A stretch of 39,190 nt of DNA from an uncultured Ruminococcus sp. (GCA_902779285.1 CACZAZ010000008.1:1-39190), one strand, 5' to 3'; positions 14,953-24,893 are shown, numbered from the stretch's first letter. Notes: a model not told the origin generated them from the sequence alone. Program-made: numbers and translations.

Positions 14953-16173
14953 ATGAAAAACGACAAAATGATGTCCTCGATCCGCGAACTATATCGGATA
15001 GGCCGCGGTCCGTCCAGTTCCCACACGATGGGACCGGAGCGCGCCTGCCTGCAAATGAAAAAGAAATATCCCGAAGCCAACTGCTATCGGGTCACGCTTT
15101 ACGGTTCGCTTGCTATGACCGGGGCGGGTCACGGCACCGATCGCGTGATCCGCGAAACGCTGTCTCCCATGACGGGAGATGTGGTTTTCGACAGAAAAAC
15201 TCCCACCGAACGCCACCCGAATATGATGGACTTTACCCTTTTCAAAAACGGAAAGGAACTGTCGACCGAGCGGATATGGAGCATCGGGGGCGGCGCGATT
15301 TTCCCCGACTGTGAAGAATGCGGCGAAGGGGTCTACCCTCTTTCGACGTTTCGCGATATTGCGCGGGAATGTACCGAGAAGAACGTCCGGCTTTGGCAGT
15401 ACGCCGAGGCAGTCGAAGGCGAAGGTTTCTTCCCTTATCTTGAAAAGGTCTGGGAAGCTATGAAAGCGTCGATCGAGCGCGGTCTTTCGGTCCGGGGGAT
15501 TCTGCCCGGAGGGCTTGGCACCGAACGGCGCGCGCAGATTATCTATCAGAAGAAACACATTGACGAATCCCCGCAAACACGAGAAAACCGTCTCGTCTCG
15601 TCCTACGCCTTCGCCGTCAGCGAGGAGAACGCGGCGGGCGGGGTGATCGTGACGGCGCCGACCTGCGGTTCTTCGGGCGTGCTTCCCGCCGTGCTTCGCT
15701 ACATGCAGGAATCGCGCGGCTTTTCGGACGAAGAGATCCTCCGTGCGCTTGCAGCAGCGGGCGTCGTCGGTAATATCATCAAAACGAACGCCTCGATCAG
15801 CGGCGCGGAATGCGGGTGTCAAGCCGAGATCGGCTCTGCCTGCTCGATGGCTGCGGCGGCTCTCGCCGAGTTGTTCGGAATGGGATTCGACCAGATCGAC
15901 TACGCCGCGGAGGTGGCGATGGAGCATCACCTCGGTCTGACCTGCGATCCGATCGGCGGGCTCGTGCAGATCCCGTGCATCGAACGGAACGCCGTCGCGG
16001 CGATGCGCGCGATCAACGCGCTTTCGCTCGCCAATTTCCTCGCGGACTCGCACAAGATCAGTTTCGATCTGATCGTCAAGACCATGTATAACACCGGGAC
16101 CGATCTGCCGCTCGGCTACCGAGAGACCTCGTCGGGCGGTTTGGCGAAATACTACCCGATCGAAAAGAAGTAA
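14953..16173 (+). CDS. sdaA: L-serine dehydratase, iron-sulfur-dependent, single chain
   Basis: A 406-aa enzyme converting L-serine to pyruvate and ammonia in the cytoplasm using an oxygen-labile [4Fe-4S] cluster. The N-terminal part (about 1-160) is the beta-chain-like domain with GPSSSHTMGPERAC. The C-terminal part is the catalytic domain with APTCGSSGVLPA, ECGCQAEIGSACSMAAAAL and CDPIGGLVQIPCIERN, which carry the cluster cysteines. Fusion of both parts corresponds to the single-chain form. Start 14953 is supported by GAGG at 14944-14947 and the SdaA-like N-terminus. Upstream in-frame codons lie before the promoter. Divergent from the SGNH hydrolase gene. Confidence 0.96.
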   Translation: MKNDKMMSSIRELYRIGRGPSSSHTMGPERACLQMKKKYPEANCYRVTLYGSLAMTGAGHGTDRVIRETLSPMTGDVVFDRKTPTERHPNMMDFTLFKNGKELSTERIWSIGGGAIFPDCEECGEGVYPLSTFRDIARECTEKNVRLWQYAEAVEGEGFFPYLEKVWEAMKASIERGLSVRGILPGGLGTERRAQIIYQKKHIDESPQTRENRLVSSYAFAVSEENAAGGVIVTAPTCGSSGVLPAVLRYMQESRGFSDEEILRALAAAGVVGNIIKTNASISGAECGCQAEIGSACSMAAAALAELFGMGFDQIDYAAEVAMEHHLGLTCDPIGGLVQIPCIERNAVAAMRAINALSLANFLADSHKISFDLIVKTMYNTGTDLPLGYRETSSGGLAKYYPIEKK

Positions 16174-16182
16174 CGAAACGAC

Positions 16183-16219
16183 AAACGCGGGGGCGAAATT
16201 CGCCCCCGCGTTTCGTTTC
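16183..16219. terminator. Terminator after sdaA, shared with the convergent signalling operon
   Basis: AAACGCGGGGGCG (16183-16195) pairs perfectly with CGCCCCCGCGTTT (16201-16213), followed on + by CGTTTCGTTTTT. On the minus strand it lies 12 nt after the stop of the metallophosphoesterase gene. Confidence 0.87.
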
Positions 16220-16224
16220 GTTTT

Positions 16225-18774
16225 TCAGTTTCCGACGCCCGACGCCAGATATTTGGCTTGGATCGCGTCGGCGGAGAGGACCGACGAATAGATATTCATC
16301 GCGCGGATCTCGCCCTTCATATAGCGTTCGGCGTTTCCGTAGAGCGTCGAATCGCCGCCGACGGCGAGGAACTGCGAACTCTCCTTCAGGGGGAACCAGA
16401 CCTTACCCGTTTGGCTCTTGGTCGCGGCGAGTTCCCCGTTGACGTAAAAGCGGATCGTGTTTCCGTCGTAGGTGCCGACGAGGTGGACGGTCTCACCGTA
16501 GGGGATCGCCGCGCCCGCGCCGTAGTAGTCGCCGTAGCTGCCGTTCATAATATAGAGGTACAGATACGCTTTCCCGTCCGCGTTGTATTCGAGACCTATA
16601 CCGCCTGTCTCCTGGTTGGAGGCGAGGTTGACGTAGCGGCTGCTGTCGTAGCTTCCGGACAGTACGCCGTTCCCGCGGACCGTATCCGCGACCGACCCGA
16701 TCCACTCGATGGTAACTCCGGTCTCCAGCACGTCGTAATAGTCGGAAAAACCGTCCCAACGGTAGGCGTCGTTGCCGTCGAAAGCGGCATAGTAACCGCC
16801 GTTTCCGTCGCCGGTGACGGTCGGTTCGCCCGCAGCCGTCAGCGCGTCGCCCGTAAGCAAATTGCGCGCGACGCCTTCGTTATCGAACCCGAACGAGAAG
16901 ACGTCGGGGGCGGGGTTCCCGCCGTTGTCGGACGGAGTATGCACGGCGAGCGTCAAGGGAACGCTCATCACGCCGTACGCGTTGTAGGCGTAGACCCGCA
17001 CGGTATAGTCCGTATCGGGATCGAGATCCGAGAAGGACGCCGTGATCTCGGGGAGCGGGTACTTCTGCTGCCCGCCCTGCCGATAGACGGTCTTGACGAT
17101 ATTCCCGCCCTGCAGTACGTCCGCGCGGTAACTCCGCACGTAGTCGGGACAGCTCGCGTTCGGGATCGAGACGCGAATCGACTCGTCGGAGACCGAAAGA
17201 AGGGTCAGCGGCTCGGAGAAAAGCGGCGCTTCGGAATTCGCCTTGCGTTCGGACGTAAAGGTGAATTTCTCGGGCTCTCCGACCGAGTCGATATAGACCG
17301 GCTCGAATAAGAACCTGTCCGCCTCCGCGTCGTAGTACCGAAGCCGGATCACGTTATGCGCGTCGACCTCGACGACGGTATAGACAGAGGCGTACCACTC
17401 CGCGTGTTCAAAATATCTGCCCAGCATCACGTACTGATACCCGCCGTGCTGATCCCGACGGAAATAACTGCCGCGGGTCGTGCCGTCGCCGGTATAAAAC
17501 GGGCTGTCGTCGTAGGCGAGGGTGCCGGTGTTGATCGCGGTGAAATTCCCCTGCCACACCGATTCGGGGTCGCAGGCGGGGGCGTGCGTATGCCCCGACA
17601 GATACACGACCTGCGGGTATTTATCGAGGACCGCTCCGATATCGTCGGTGGGATAGTTGTTCTCCCTTATACTGCCGAGGCAGGTCTCCCAGACGGGAAC
17701 GTGACCGAAAACGAAGATGGGCTTCTTCCCCGTCGGGTCGCTCGCCGCCGCCGCCGAGATCTGCTGATCAAGCCACTCCGCTTTCGACGCGGTGTAACCT
17801 CTCCCGCCCTTGCAGTCGGATGCGAATCCGATAAAGGTGTATCCGTTGATGACGTGGACGTTGTCGACGCCGTAGCCGAAATAGTCTTCAAACCTGTCGT
17901 AGGTGGTCGAGAAATCCGAATCGTTCGAGAGCGAATCCTCGTGGGGATTGCGGAACTCGTGATTTCCGAGACAGGCGAGCAGAGTCGTGCCGGTACGGAG
18001 ATTCTCGTTTACGACGTCGAAAAACGCTTCGTACTGCTTCGGCGTTCCCTCGTCGGTATAGTCCCCGACGAGCACCACCGCGTCAAGCGAATCGTACGCC
18101 TCTCCTTCCGCGTAGCGGTAGGAGGACAAGAACAGCCGCTCGGTCATCAGCGCCGAGTGCGCGACCTCATCTGTCGTCGCCTTCTCGGATGCGCCGTTAT
18201 CGTTCATCACCCGCGTATGCACGTCGGACGTCAGGGCGAAGCGCAGGACCGGGATATAGTCGCCCCGATCGACGGCGAACGCGTAACGGACGGTGGTGCA
18301 GCGCGCGTCCGCATACCGGATCCCCTCGCCGTCCTCGACGAACGCGTTGACGTAGATCTTGTCCCCGAACGACGCCTGCGGGATATCGGTCATCTTGACC
18401 GCTGCCCAATATCTCCCGTCGGGGGCGGGAACGTTCTTTCCGTCCGCCCAAACCGCCGAATAGACCTTGTCGGTATCGTAAACGCAACAATCGTCGCCTC
18501 CGACCGTCGGTTGCTCGTTGGAATCCGAGAAAACGAACCCGACGCGGGTATAGTCGAGCGAGCCGACCGTGAACAGAAAGCGCAGCGAGGTGCTCTCCGA
18601 TCCGACCGAATCTCCCGAAACCGTCTGGAAACAGAGATCCCGGATCTCGTCCGCGGGCGAGGCGGATCCGACGGTTACGGGAATAAGAATGACGATCGCC
18701 GCAATGAAAAGCAGAAGCAGAAGGATCGTTCTTCCCTCATTCTTGCGTACTGCGGCTTTGAGCATATTGAGCAT
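16225..18774 (-). CDS. Membrane-anchored metallophosphoesterase with Fn3-like and LamG-like domains
   Basis: An 849-aa protein. One hydrophobic helix (about residues 17-37) anchors or exports it. A beta-rich region (about 45-170) precedes a calcineurin-like phosphoesterase domain (about 175-470) with the metal ligands D184 and H186 in TSDVH, GD at 237-238, GNH at 270-272, GH at 357-358 and GHTH at 394-397. A fibronectin-III-like domain (about 515-605) and a LamG/concanavalin-type jelly roll (about 625-845) follow. No sorting signal is seen at the C-terminus. It probably hydrolyses a phosphoester outside the membrane, and the LamG part may bind glycans (inference). It lies 32 nt after the Hpt gene, so it is the last gene of the signalling operon. 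GGAGAC lies about 12 nt before the ATG. Confidence 0.87.
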   Translation of the reverse strand: MLNMLKAAVRKNEGRTILLLLLFIAAIVILIPVTVGSASPADEIRDLCFQTVSGDSVGSESTSLRFLFTVGSLDYTRVGFVFSDSNEQPTVGGDDCCVYDTDKVYSAVWADGKNVPAPDGRYWAAVKMTDIPQASFGDKIYVNAFVEDGEGIRYADARCTTVRYAFAVDRGDYIPVLRFALTSDVHTRVMNDNGASEKATTDEVAHSALMTERLFLSSYRYAEGEAYDSLDAVVLVGDYTDEGTPKQYEAFFDVVNENLRTGTTLLACLGNHEFRNPHEDSLSNDSDFSTTYDRFEDYFGYGVDNVHVINGYTFIGFASDCKGGRGYTASKAEWLDQQISAAAASDPTGKKPIFVFGHVPVWETCLGSIRENNYPTDDIGAVLDKYPQVVYLSGHTHAPACDPESVWQGNFTAINTGTLAYDDSPFYTGDGTTRGSYFRRDQHGGYQYVMLGRYFEHAEWYASVYTVVEVDAHNVIRLRYYDAEADRFLFEPVYIDSVGEPEKFTFTSERKANSEAPLFSEPLTLLSVSDESIRVSIPNASCPDYVRSYRADVLQGGNIVKTVYRQGGQQKYPLPEITASFSDLDPDTDYTVRVYAYNAYGVMSVPLTLAVHTPSDNGGNPAPDVFSFGFDNEGVARNLLTGDALTAAGEPTVTGDGNGGYYAAFDGNDAYRWDGFSDYYDVLETGVTIEWIGSVADTVRGNGVLSGSYDSSRYVNLASNQETGGIGLEYNADGKAYLYLYIMNGSYGDYYGAGAAIPYGETVHLVGTYDGNTIRFYVNGELAATKSQTGKVWFPLKESSQFLAVGGDSTLYGNAERYMKGEIRAMNIYSSVLSADAIQAKYLASGVGN

Positions 18775-18806
18775 AGTTTCTTTGCTGTCTCCTTGTAACG
18801 GTCAGA

Positions 18807-19145
18807 TCAATTCTCTTTCGTCAGTTCGCCGCGCTTGGCGAGAACGGCGGAAACGAGAGAAACGTAGTCGGCGTCCGCCTTGTTCCGGAACAGTTCGGTG
18901 ATCTCGCAGAGCGGATCGTAAAGCGGGGTCAGAGCGAGGTTGGCGGTTACCCCTTTCAGGGCGTGGGAGATCGCAAACCCCTGTTCGAGATCGCCCTTTT
19001 CCGCCGCCTCCATCAGTTTTTCAAACCCGGGATCGGCGATCGCCTTCTCCGCCAGTCGGAGATAAAACTGTTCGTTGTTGATACATCTTCCGAGCCCTTC
19101 TTCGACGTTCGCGCCGAAGGCGCGCAGTTTTTCAACGGTCAGCAT
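18807..19145 (-). CDS. Stand-alone Hpt domain phosphotransfer protein
   Basis: A 112-aa protein made almost only of an Hpt four-helix bundle. The phosphorylatable histidine is H61 in the motif ISHALKGVTANL, matching the HxLKG signature. Hpt proteins pass phosphate between receiver domains. The hybrid kinase of the same operon has two receivers but no Hpt, and the regulator upstream has one receiver, so this protein is the obvious intermediate. The ATG at 19145 overlaps the upstream TGA as TGATG, so translation is coupled. A GTG one codon earlier is possible. Confidence 0.9.
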   Translation of the reverse strand: MLTVEKLRAFGANVEEGLGRCINNEQFYLRLAEKAIADPGFEKLMEAAEKGDLEQGFAISHALKGVTANLALTPLYDPLCEITELFRNKADADYVSLVSAVLAKRGELTKEN

Positions 19146-20863
19146 CACGCATTCTCCTTTTTGCGTTCCCGGACGTATTTTTCAAACTCGGCGGCAGGCA
19201 GCGGCGGGGAGAAATAGTACCCCTGCACCATCGCGCACCCCATCTCGCGCAGGGTGTTCAGCTGCTCGGCTTTCTCGACCCCCTCCGCGATCATGGGGAC
19301 GGACAGCGTCTCCGCGATCTCGACGATCACTTTCAGCATCCGGAGGTTCCCGTTCTCGCGGAACACGCTGCGGATGAATACCATATCCAGTTTGAGGACG
19401 TCGATCGGCAGCGTGGCGATCATATTCAAAGAGGAATAACCCGAGCCGAAGTCGTCCATTTCGATCACGAATCCGATCTTTCGCAGTTCGTTCACCGTCG
19501 AGATGATCTGCCGCGCGTTCTCGGTATAGGCGGATTCGGTGATCTCGAGATGCAGGTCGGAATAGTCAAGCCCCCCGTCCGTCACCAGGTCGCGGAGCGT
19601 ACCGACGAGATCCGGGTCCAGCATATCGATCCGCGAGACGTTGACCGAGACCGGAACGGTACTGCCGTATTTCTTTTTCCATTCCGCGATATGCCGGACG
19701 GTCTCCCGCCAGACGTAGCGGTCGAGGATGCGGATCAAGCCGTTGTTCTCGAACAGAGGGATGAAGACGCCGGGAGAGATCATACCGAGTTCGGGGTGGA
19801 TCCAGCGGACCAGCGCCTCCGCGCCGCAGAGGACCGGGGTCTCGGGTCTAACGTCGAACTTCGGCTGGAAATAGACCGCGAACTGCTTTCCGTCGATCGC
19901 CGCGCGGAACTCGTCGAGCAGACGCTCGGCGTAGATCTCCTTTTCGTGCATGGCGTTGTCGTAGAAAGCGATACACTCGGTGAAACTGCCGCGGACGGTA
20001 TCTGCGGCGATCTTCGCACGGTCGAAACGCGTCTGCATCTCGACCGATTTTTCCGTCTCCGCACAGACGCCGAGACGGAGGCGGATCCGCCCCCGATCGT
20101 TCCCGCAGGCGGCGGTCGCGATCCCGTCGAGAAACGCCCGGTAATCCGAGAGGTGCGGGCAGTAAACGAGGAACGTGTCGGCGCTGCGGCGGCAGGCGAT
20201 CCCGCCCGACGCCGAAACCGACGAAACGACCGCGCCCGCGATCCGGATCAGCACCTCGTCGGCGTACTGCTTTCCGAACCTCTCGTTTACCATCTGGAAG
20301 TGATTGACGTCCAGAACGAGCGCGTCGGTCGGAACGTCCGGGTTAAAGACGTCGTACTGCTCGGCGTAGCGGTAAAAATACTCTCGCGTGTAAAGCCCGG
20401 TCAGATGATCGCGCTCGGTCTCGCGGATCAGGTCGCGGCCCTCGGAAAGTTCGATGGTGCGCCGGATGCGCGCCTGCACGACCTTCGGGATGGGATAGGG
20501 TTTCGGGATAAAGTCGATCGCGCCGAGATTCAAGCTCTCGACCTCGGCTTCCTTATCCGACGTCAGAACGATCACCGGGATCTTCGCCGTGCGCGGATTC
20601 TCTTTCATTTCGCGCAGGATGTCGAGCCCGTGCCTGTCCGGCAGGTTCAGATCGAGCAGAACGAGACTGATCTCCCCCGCTTGACGGAGGAGGACCGCCT
20701 CGGCGTCCGCGCCCGATCCGACCGGGATCATTTCGTATTCTGCGTCCAGCATCGCGACGAGGATCTCGCGGTTGACGAACTCGTCCTCGACGATCAGGAT
20801 CTTCCGTTTTCTTGCGGCTCCGGGTTCCGTTTGCATTTTGCCGTTCGGGATCTCGACGTTCAT
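19145..20863 (-). CDS. Response regulator REC - degenerate GGDEF - EAL (c-di-GMP phosphodiesterase)
   Basis: A 572-aa protein. The receiver domain (about 20-140) has phospho-acceptor D71 in LLDLNLPD and K121. The GGDEF-like domain (about 150-300) has RRSADTF in place of RxGGDEF, so cyclase activity is very unlikely. The EAL domain (about 315-565) keeps E349-A-L, N408, E440, D470-D471, K491, E527 and Q547, the residues needed for hydrolysis of c-di-GMP to pGpG. Start 20863 is fixed by AAGGAGG about 8 nt upstream, and an earlier in-frame ATG at 20917 has no such site. The gene lies 61 nt after the lipoprotein gene and is coupled to the Hpt gene. Output would lower c-di-GMP when the receiver state changes. 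Confidence 0.93.
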   Translation of the reverse strand: MNVEIPNGKMQTEPGAARKRKILIVEDEFVNREILVAMLDAEYEMIPVGSGADAEAVLLRQAGEISLVLLDLNLPDRHGLDILREMKENPRTAKIPVIVLTSDKEAEVESLNLGAIDFIPKPYPIPKVVQARIRRTIELSEGRDLIRETERDHLTGLYTREYFYRYAEQYDVFNPDVPTDALVLDVNHFQMVNERFGKQYADEVLIRIAGAVVSSVSASGGIACRRSADTFLVYCPHLSDYRAFLDGIATAACGNDRGRIRLRLGVCAETEKSVEMQTRFDRAKIAADTVRGSFTECIAFYDNAMHEKEIYAERLLDEFRAAIDGKQFAVYFQPKFDVRPETPVLCGAEALVRWIHPELGMISPGVFIPLFENNGLIRILDRYVWRETVRHIAEWKKKYGSTVPVSVNVSRIDMLDPDLVGTLRDLVTDGGLDYSDLHLEITESAYTENARQIISTVNELRKIGFVIEMDDFGSGYSSLNMIATLPIDVLKLDMVFIRSVFRENGNLRMLKVIVEIAETLSVPMIAEGVEKAEQLNTLREMGCAMVQGYYFSPPLPAAEFEKYVRERKKENA

Positions 20864-20924
20864 TTGCCGATCCTCCTTACCTGTTCTCAAATCCGGCGGC
20901 GCCGGCGGTTTTTTCATTCGGGTC

Positions 20925-22202
20925 TTACTTAAAGGTCCCGTACTGTCCGATCGCCTCTTCGACGGTCAGTTCCCCTCTGCCGACCTTAAACGCCGCGATG
21001 CGGATCTGAACGGTGAGCGGATCGGTGATCCCGATCACCTCGGGAGAGACGGTGCGGCTCGCCGGCACATTGCCGAACGGAGCGTACACCGTGTCGAAGG
21101 ACAGGTCCGCCGTGGGGGTCACGAGCCGCTTCACGGACGCCATCAGATTCAGTTCCTTCTTCGAGATCAGGAACCGCATAAACTCGTTGGTCATCTCAAG
21201 GTTTTCGCAATCCCGGTTCACCGAGAACTCCACCGAAGGGCTGTCGATGAAATACCCGCCGTCCGCGGTCACGGGGATCGGCGCGAACGCGTAGTTGAAC
21301 GGAGCGTTCTTGAACGCCTCGGACTGGCTCTCGCGTTTCTTGGTACCCGAAACGGTGTCCCCGGCGCAGATCATCATGGGCACGTCGCCCTCGAAGAAGC
21401 GCAGGATCACCTTGGTATAGTTGTCCGCGATCTCGTCGCATTTTTCAAGATCGACGCAGCCGCCTTTGATCAGCCGGTCGACCGCCTCGAGCGCGGTACG
21501 CATATATTCGCCCGCCGCGGGATCGAGAGCGTTCGCCTTCGCGAGCGCGTCCGGATCGTCGGCAAGCGCGGCGGCGAACATGGGATAGGCGACCGTATAC
21601 ATCAGGCAGCTCGAAGATTTCTGGCTGTAACCCATCATGGGACTGGCGTAGCCCTTGTTTTTGAACGCCTCGCAGACCGAGAGCAGCTCCTCCCACGTGG
21701 TCGGAACGGAGAGCCCTTCCTTTTCAAACAGGTCGTAGTTCACCAGCATCCCGTAGGTCCGGGAGAACACCGGGACCATCAGCACGCGGTCGTTCGCGCC
21801 GTGGTTGATAAGACCCGGACGGATGCAGTCAAGCCCCAGTTTCAGGGCGGGGTCGGAAAGATCCTCCATATGCGCGAAAACCGCGTCGAGACTCGGGTTT
21901 CCGATCATACCTGCGTTCGAGAAGAAGATATTGGGCTTGTCGTTCCCCTCCAGCGCCGCGGCAAGCGTGTCGTTGTAGTCGTCCAGTTTTCTGTAACTTA
22001 AGCAAACGTTCGGATAAAACTCGTTGAAACGGTCGAACTCGGCTTCGAGCGCCTCGAAGTTATCGTAACTTCCGACGACGGTGATGCTGCAGCTCGTCCC
22101 GGTATCGAGCGCGGGCTCGAACGTGTCCTTGTCTTTTTTGCACGCGGCAAAAAGCGTCAAAAGGGCGAGTACGAGCAAAAGGGTAATGAGCGGTTTTTTC
22201 AT
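20925..22202 (-). CDS. Extracellular solute-binding lipoprotein (family 1 type)
   Basis: A 425-aa protein with a lipoprotein signal: a basic start, a hydrophobic core, and the lipobox LFAAC with Cys21 as the lipidated residue. The mature part follows the fold of sugar-type ABC substrate-binding proteins, with segments [19 protein letters not shown] and [13 protein letters not shown]. No permease or ATPase gene is nearby. The ATG overlaps the kinase stop as ATGA, so it is translated together with the sensor kinase. It may present a ligand to the kinase's extracellular domain rather than feed transport (inference). A longer in-frame start upstream is rejected because it lacks both the signal peptide position and a ribosome site. 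Confidence 0.9.
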   Translation of the reverse strand: MKKPLITLLLVLALLTLFAACKKDKDTFEPALDTGTSCSITVVGSYDNFEALEAEFDRFNEFYPNVCLSYRKLDDYNDTLAAALEGNDKPNIFFSNAGMIGNPSLDAVFAHMEDLSDPALKLGLDCIRPGLINHGANDRVLMVPVFSRTYGMLVNYDLFEKEGLSVPTTWEELLSVCEAFKNKGYASPMMGYSQKSSSCLMYTVAYPMFAAALADDPDALAKANALDPAAGEYMRTALEAVDRLIKGGCVDLEKCDEIADNYTKVILRFFEGDVPMMICAGDTVSGTKKRESQSEAFKNAPFNYAFAPIPVTADGGYFIDSPSVEFSVNRDCENLEMTNEFMRFLISKKELNLMASVKRLVTPTADLSFDTVYAPFGNVPASRTVSPEVIGITDPLTVQIRIAAFKVGRGELTVEEAIGQYGTFK

Positions 22203-24733
22203 TTCTTTTCCTCCTTGATCCTGCGGATCTCTTTGATAACGAGTTTCAGGTCTACGGGTTTTGCGATATGTCCGTTCATACCGGCGTTCATGCACTCCGC
22301 GACGTTTTCGGAGAACGCGTCCGCCGTCATGGCGACGATCGGGATCGAGGACGCCCACGGATCGTCGAGCGCCCGGATGGTCTTCGTGGCGTCAAGCCCG
22401 TTCATCTCCGGCATCTGAATATCCATAAAGACCAGGTCAAAAGCGCCTTTTTCCGCCGATTTCAGTTTTTCCACGCAGATCCGCCCGTTTTCGGCGCGTT
22501 CGGTCGTGATCCCGTACATACCGAGAAGGGTGGAGATGATCTCCCAGTTGATATCGTTGTCCTCCGCGACGAGAACGCTGAGCCCAGCCAGATCCGAATA
22601 ATCGTTCTCCGGCTCGACCGAACTTGCCGCCGTCCCGAGGATCTCGTTGATCTTGTCGTACAGCGTGGAGCGGAAGAGCGGCTTGCTGACGAATCCGTTC
22701 GCGCCCGCCTCCTTCGCCTGATCCTCGATATCCGACCAGTCGTAGGCGGAGATCAGCAGGATGGGAAGATCCCGATCCGCTTCCGCCCGGATGCGGCGAA
22801 TGGTCTCGACGCCGTCGACGTCGGGCATCTTCCAGTCGAGGATCACGATACGGTAATCCCGTCCCGCTTCGTGCCGACGGCGGATCATCCCGATCGCCTC
22901 GGGTCCCGACTCCGCACGGTCGGCTCGTACGCCGAGCGACTCCAGCGTGTCGACCGCGGTCTCGAGGAAGATCTCGTCGTCGTCGACGACGAGGACGTCC
23001 ATCGGCTCGAGCGCCATATCGTCCCGCTGACGATCCGCGACGGGAAGATCCAGCGTGACGGTAAAGGTCGTTCCCTTACCCTGCTCGCTTTGGCAGTCGA
23101 TGGTACCGCCGAGAAGGTCGACCATCTGCTTCGTGATCGCAAGCCCGAGCCCGGTCCCCTGAATGCTGTTCACGCGGCTGTCGGTCTGGCGCGAGAAGGG
23201 CTGATACAGGGTCGCCATATACTCCGGCGACATCCCGATACCGGTATCGGACACAACGTAGGTCAACTTCACGCAGCCGGGCTTCTCGCTCGGTTCCTCT
23301 CGCATATCCACGCTGACGGTGCCGCCGGGTTCGGTGTACTTGACGGCGTTCGAGAGGATGTTGATATAGATCTGATTCAGCCGGAGTTGATCGGCGTAAA
23401 TATACTCGACGTCGATCCGGCTGACCCGGAAGTTGAAATCAATGTTCTTTTCCCTGACCATCGGCTGGGACAGGTTCACGAGATTCTCTACCGTCTCGAC
23501 GATCGAGAAGGTCTGCGGGATGAAGTTCAGTTTTCCGCTCTCGACCTTCGAGATATCCAGGATATCGTTGATCAGGGTAAGCAGATGATTGCTCGCCAGC
23601 GTGATCTTGCGCAGGTTTTCCTGCACCGATTTCGTGTCGTCGATATTCTTTTCCGCGATGGTCGTCAGCCCGATGATCGCGTTCATCGGCGTACGGATGT
23701 CGTGGGACATCGTGGAGAGGAAGTCGGTCTTCGCCCGGTTTGCCGCCGCGGCCTCTTTCGCCGCCGACTGCAGTTTCTTGTTGAACAGAAGCATGACCGC
23801 GAGGTCGAACACGAACAGGATCACAAGCCCGACCGAAACGAACCCGATGAGCAGCCAGTTCTGCGTGTCGACGGTGATGTCCTTCATCGGCAGATAGGAG
23901 AGCAGCGTCCACCCCTCCGTCGAGGCGATCGGGGTATAGGCGAGGATACACTCCTCCCCGCGGGAGTTCTTCATCGTGATCGAGCCGGTCGACGAGGTGA
24001 TCTCCCCGAAGAGTTCCGCGGCGTCGGCGGGTTCGATCGCGTTATACGACCTGTAAAACTCGAACAGATTGGAGTTCTTGTAGGAATGGCCCTTGATGAT
24101 GTAATCGCCGTCCGCGTCGATCATGGCGAGCTCGGCGTTCGCGAACTCCACCTTCGGGAAGATCCATTTATCCTCCAGTTCCGAGATCGGAAGCACGCGC
24201 AGAAGGACTGCGTCCCGGGGAGCGTCGGTATCGGGATCACGAAGCGTGACCTTGTTGCAGAACGCGATGGACTGTTCTCCGTTGACGGGGTTGGTGTACG
24301 CGCGCGTTACGTTGATCGCGCGTCCGATCTCGTCGATCCAGCCGACGTCACCCAAAAACTCAAGCCGCTCGTAGGAAACGGCGTAATTGTCGGGGTCGTT
24401 CTGCCGCGCTTTCGTGGACAGACCGGTCAGCGTATCCATATACACGATATGGACGGAGGCGTTCTGCAGCACGTGGGAGGTCCGAATGAAGGAGACCGCG
24501 TCTTCGATCGACATATCCTTGCTGTCGATATAGCGCGCCCAGACGTCGCAGATGCGCTGCTCGCCCTCCAGATAGTTCTCGGTGACGTGCTTCATCGTGA
24601 TCGTGGTGTTCTCGAAATGCTCGATCTGTATGTCCGTGGCTTTTCGCTTCTCGACGTTGGCGAAGAGGACCACGAAGATCAGCATCGCGATCATAATGCA
24701 TACGTTGACGACAACGACCCAAGTTCTTTTCAT
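22199..24733 (-). CDS. Hybrid sensor histidine kinase with dCache-like sensor and two receiver domains
   Basis: An 844-aa membrane protein. Helix 1 (about 4-25) and helix 2 (about 293-317) enclose an extracellular sensor of about 265 residues, probably dCache-like. The cytoplasmic HisKA domain has H344 in [14 protein letters not shown]. The ATPase domain has [16 protein letters not shown] and [11 protein letters not shown]1 (about 578-700) has D633 and REC2 (about 717-838) has D771, both with the conserved acidic pair and KP motif, so both look phosphorylatable. There is no Hpt domain. Start 24733 (MKRTW) puts helix 1 right at the N-terminus. AAGGAAG lies upstream at longish spacing. First gene of the five-gene operon. 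Confidence 0.93.
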   Translation of the reverse strand: MKRTWVVVVNVCIMIAMLIFVVLFANVEKRKATDIQIEHFENTTITMKHVTENYLEGEQRICDVWARYIDSKDMSIEDAVSFIRTSHVLQNASVHIVYMDTLTGLSTKARQNDPDNYAVSYERLEFLGDVGWIDEIGRAINVTRAYTNPVNGEQSIAFCNKVTLRDPDTDAPRDAVLLRVLPISELEDKWIFPKVEFANAELAMIDADGDYIIKGHSYKNSNLFEFYRSYNAIEPADAAELFGEITSSTGSITMKNSRGEECILAYTPIASTEGWTLLSYLPMKDITVDTQNWLLIGFVSVGLVILFVFDLAVMLLFNKKLQSAAKEAAAANRAKTDFLSTMSHDIRTPMNAIIGLTTIAEKNIDDTKSVQENLRKITLASNHLLTLINDILDISKVESGKLNFIPQTFSIVETVENLVNLSQPMVREKNIDFNFRVSRIDVEYIYADQLRLNQIYINILSNAVKYTEPGGTVSVDMREEPSEKPGCVKLTYVVSDTGIGMSPEYMATLYQPFSRQTDSRVNSIQGTGLGLAITKQMVDLLGGTIDCQSEQGKGTTFTVTLDLPVADRQRDDMALEPMDVLVVDDDEIFLETAVDTLESLGVRADRAESGPEAIGMIRRRHEAGRDYRIVILDWKMPDVDGVETIRRIRAEADRDLPILLISAYDWSDIEDQAKEAGANGFVSKPLFRSTLYDKINEILGTAASSVEPENDYSDLAGLSVLVAEDNDINWEIISTLLGMYGITTERAENGRICVEKLKSAEKGAFDLVFMDIQMPEMNGLDATKTIRALDDPWASSIPIVAMTADAFSENVAECMNAGMNGHIAKPVDLKLVIKEIRRIKEEKK

Positions 24734-24830
24734 ACTGTTTTCCGCTTCCTTGTCATTCCGTTCACACGCGTATAACGGTTTTTGGGGTTTAAAAGTGAAA
24801 AATAAATGAGAGAGGAAGATATACACAGTT

Positions 24831-24836
24831 AGTATA
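24831..24836 (-). promoter_or_regulatory. Probable extended -10 promoter of the signalling operon
   Basis: Minus strand TGTTATACT gives an extended -10 (TGn plus TATACT at 24831-24836), about 98 nt before the kinase start. The region at -35 (TTCCAA) is weak. Confidence 0.55.
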
Positions 24837-24893
24837 ACACAAAAAAACGCAAATTGGAAGAGGTTTTCGTCAATATGAAACAAAAAATAATAT

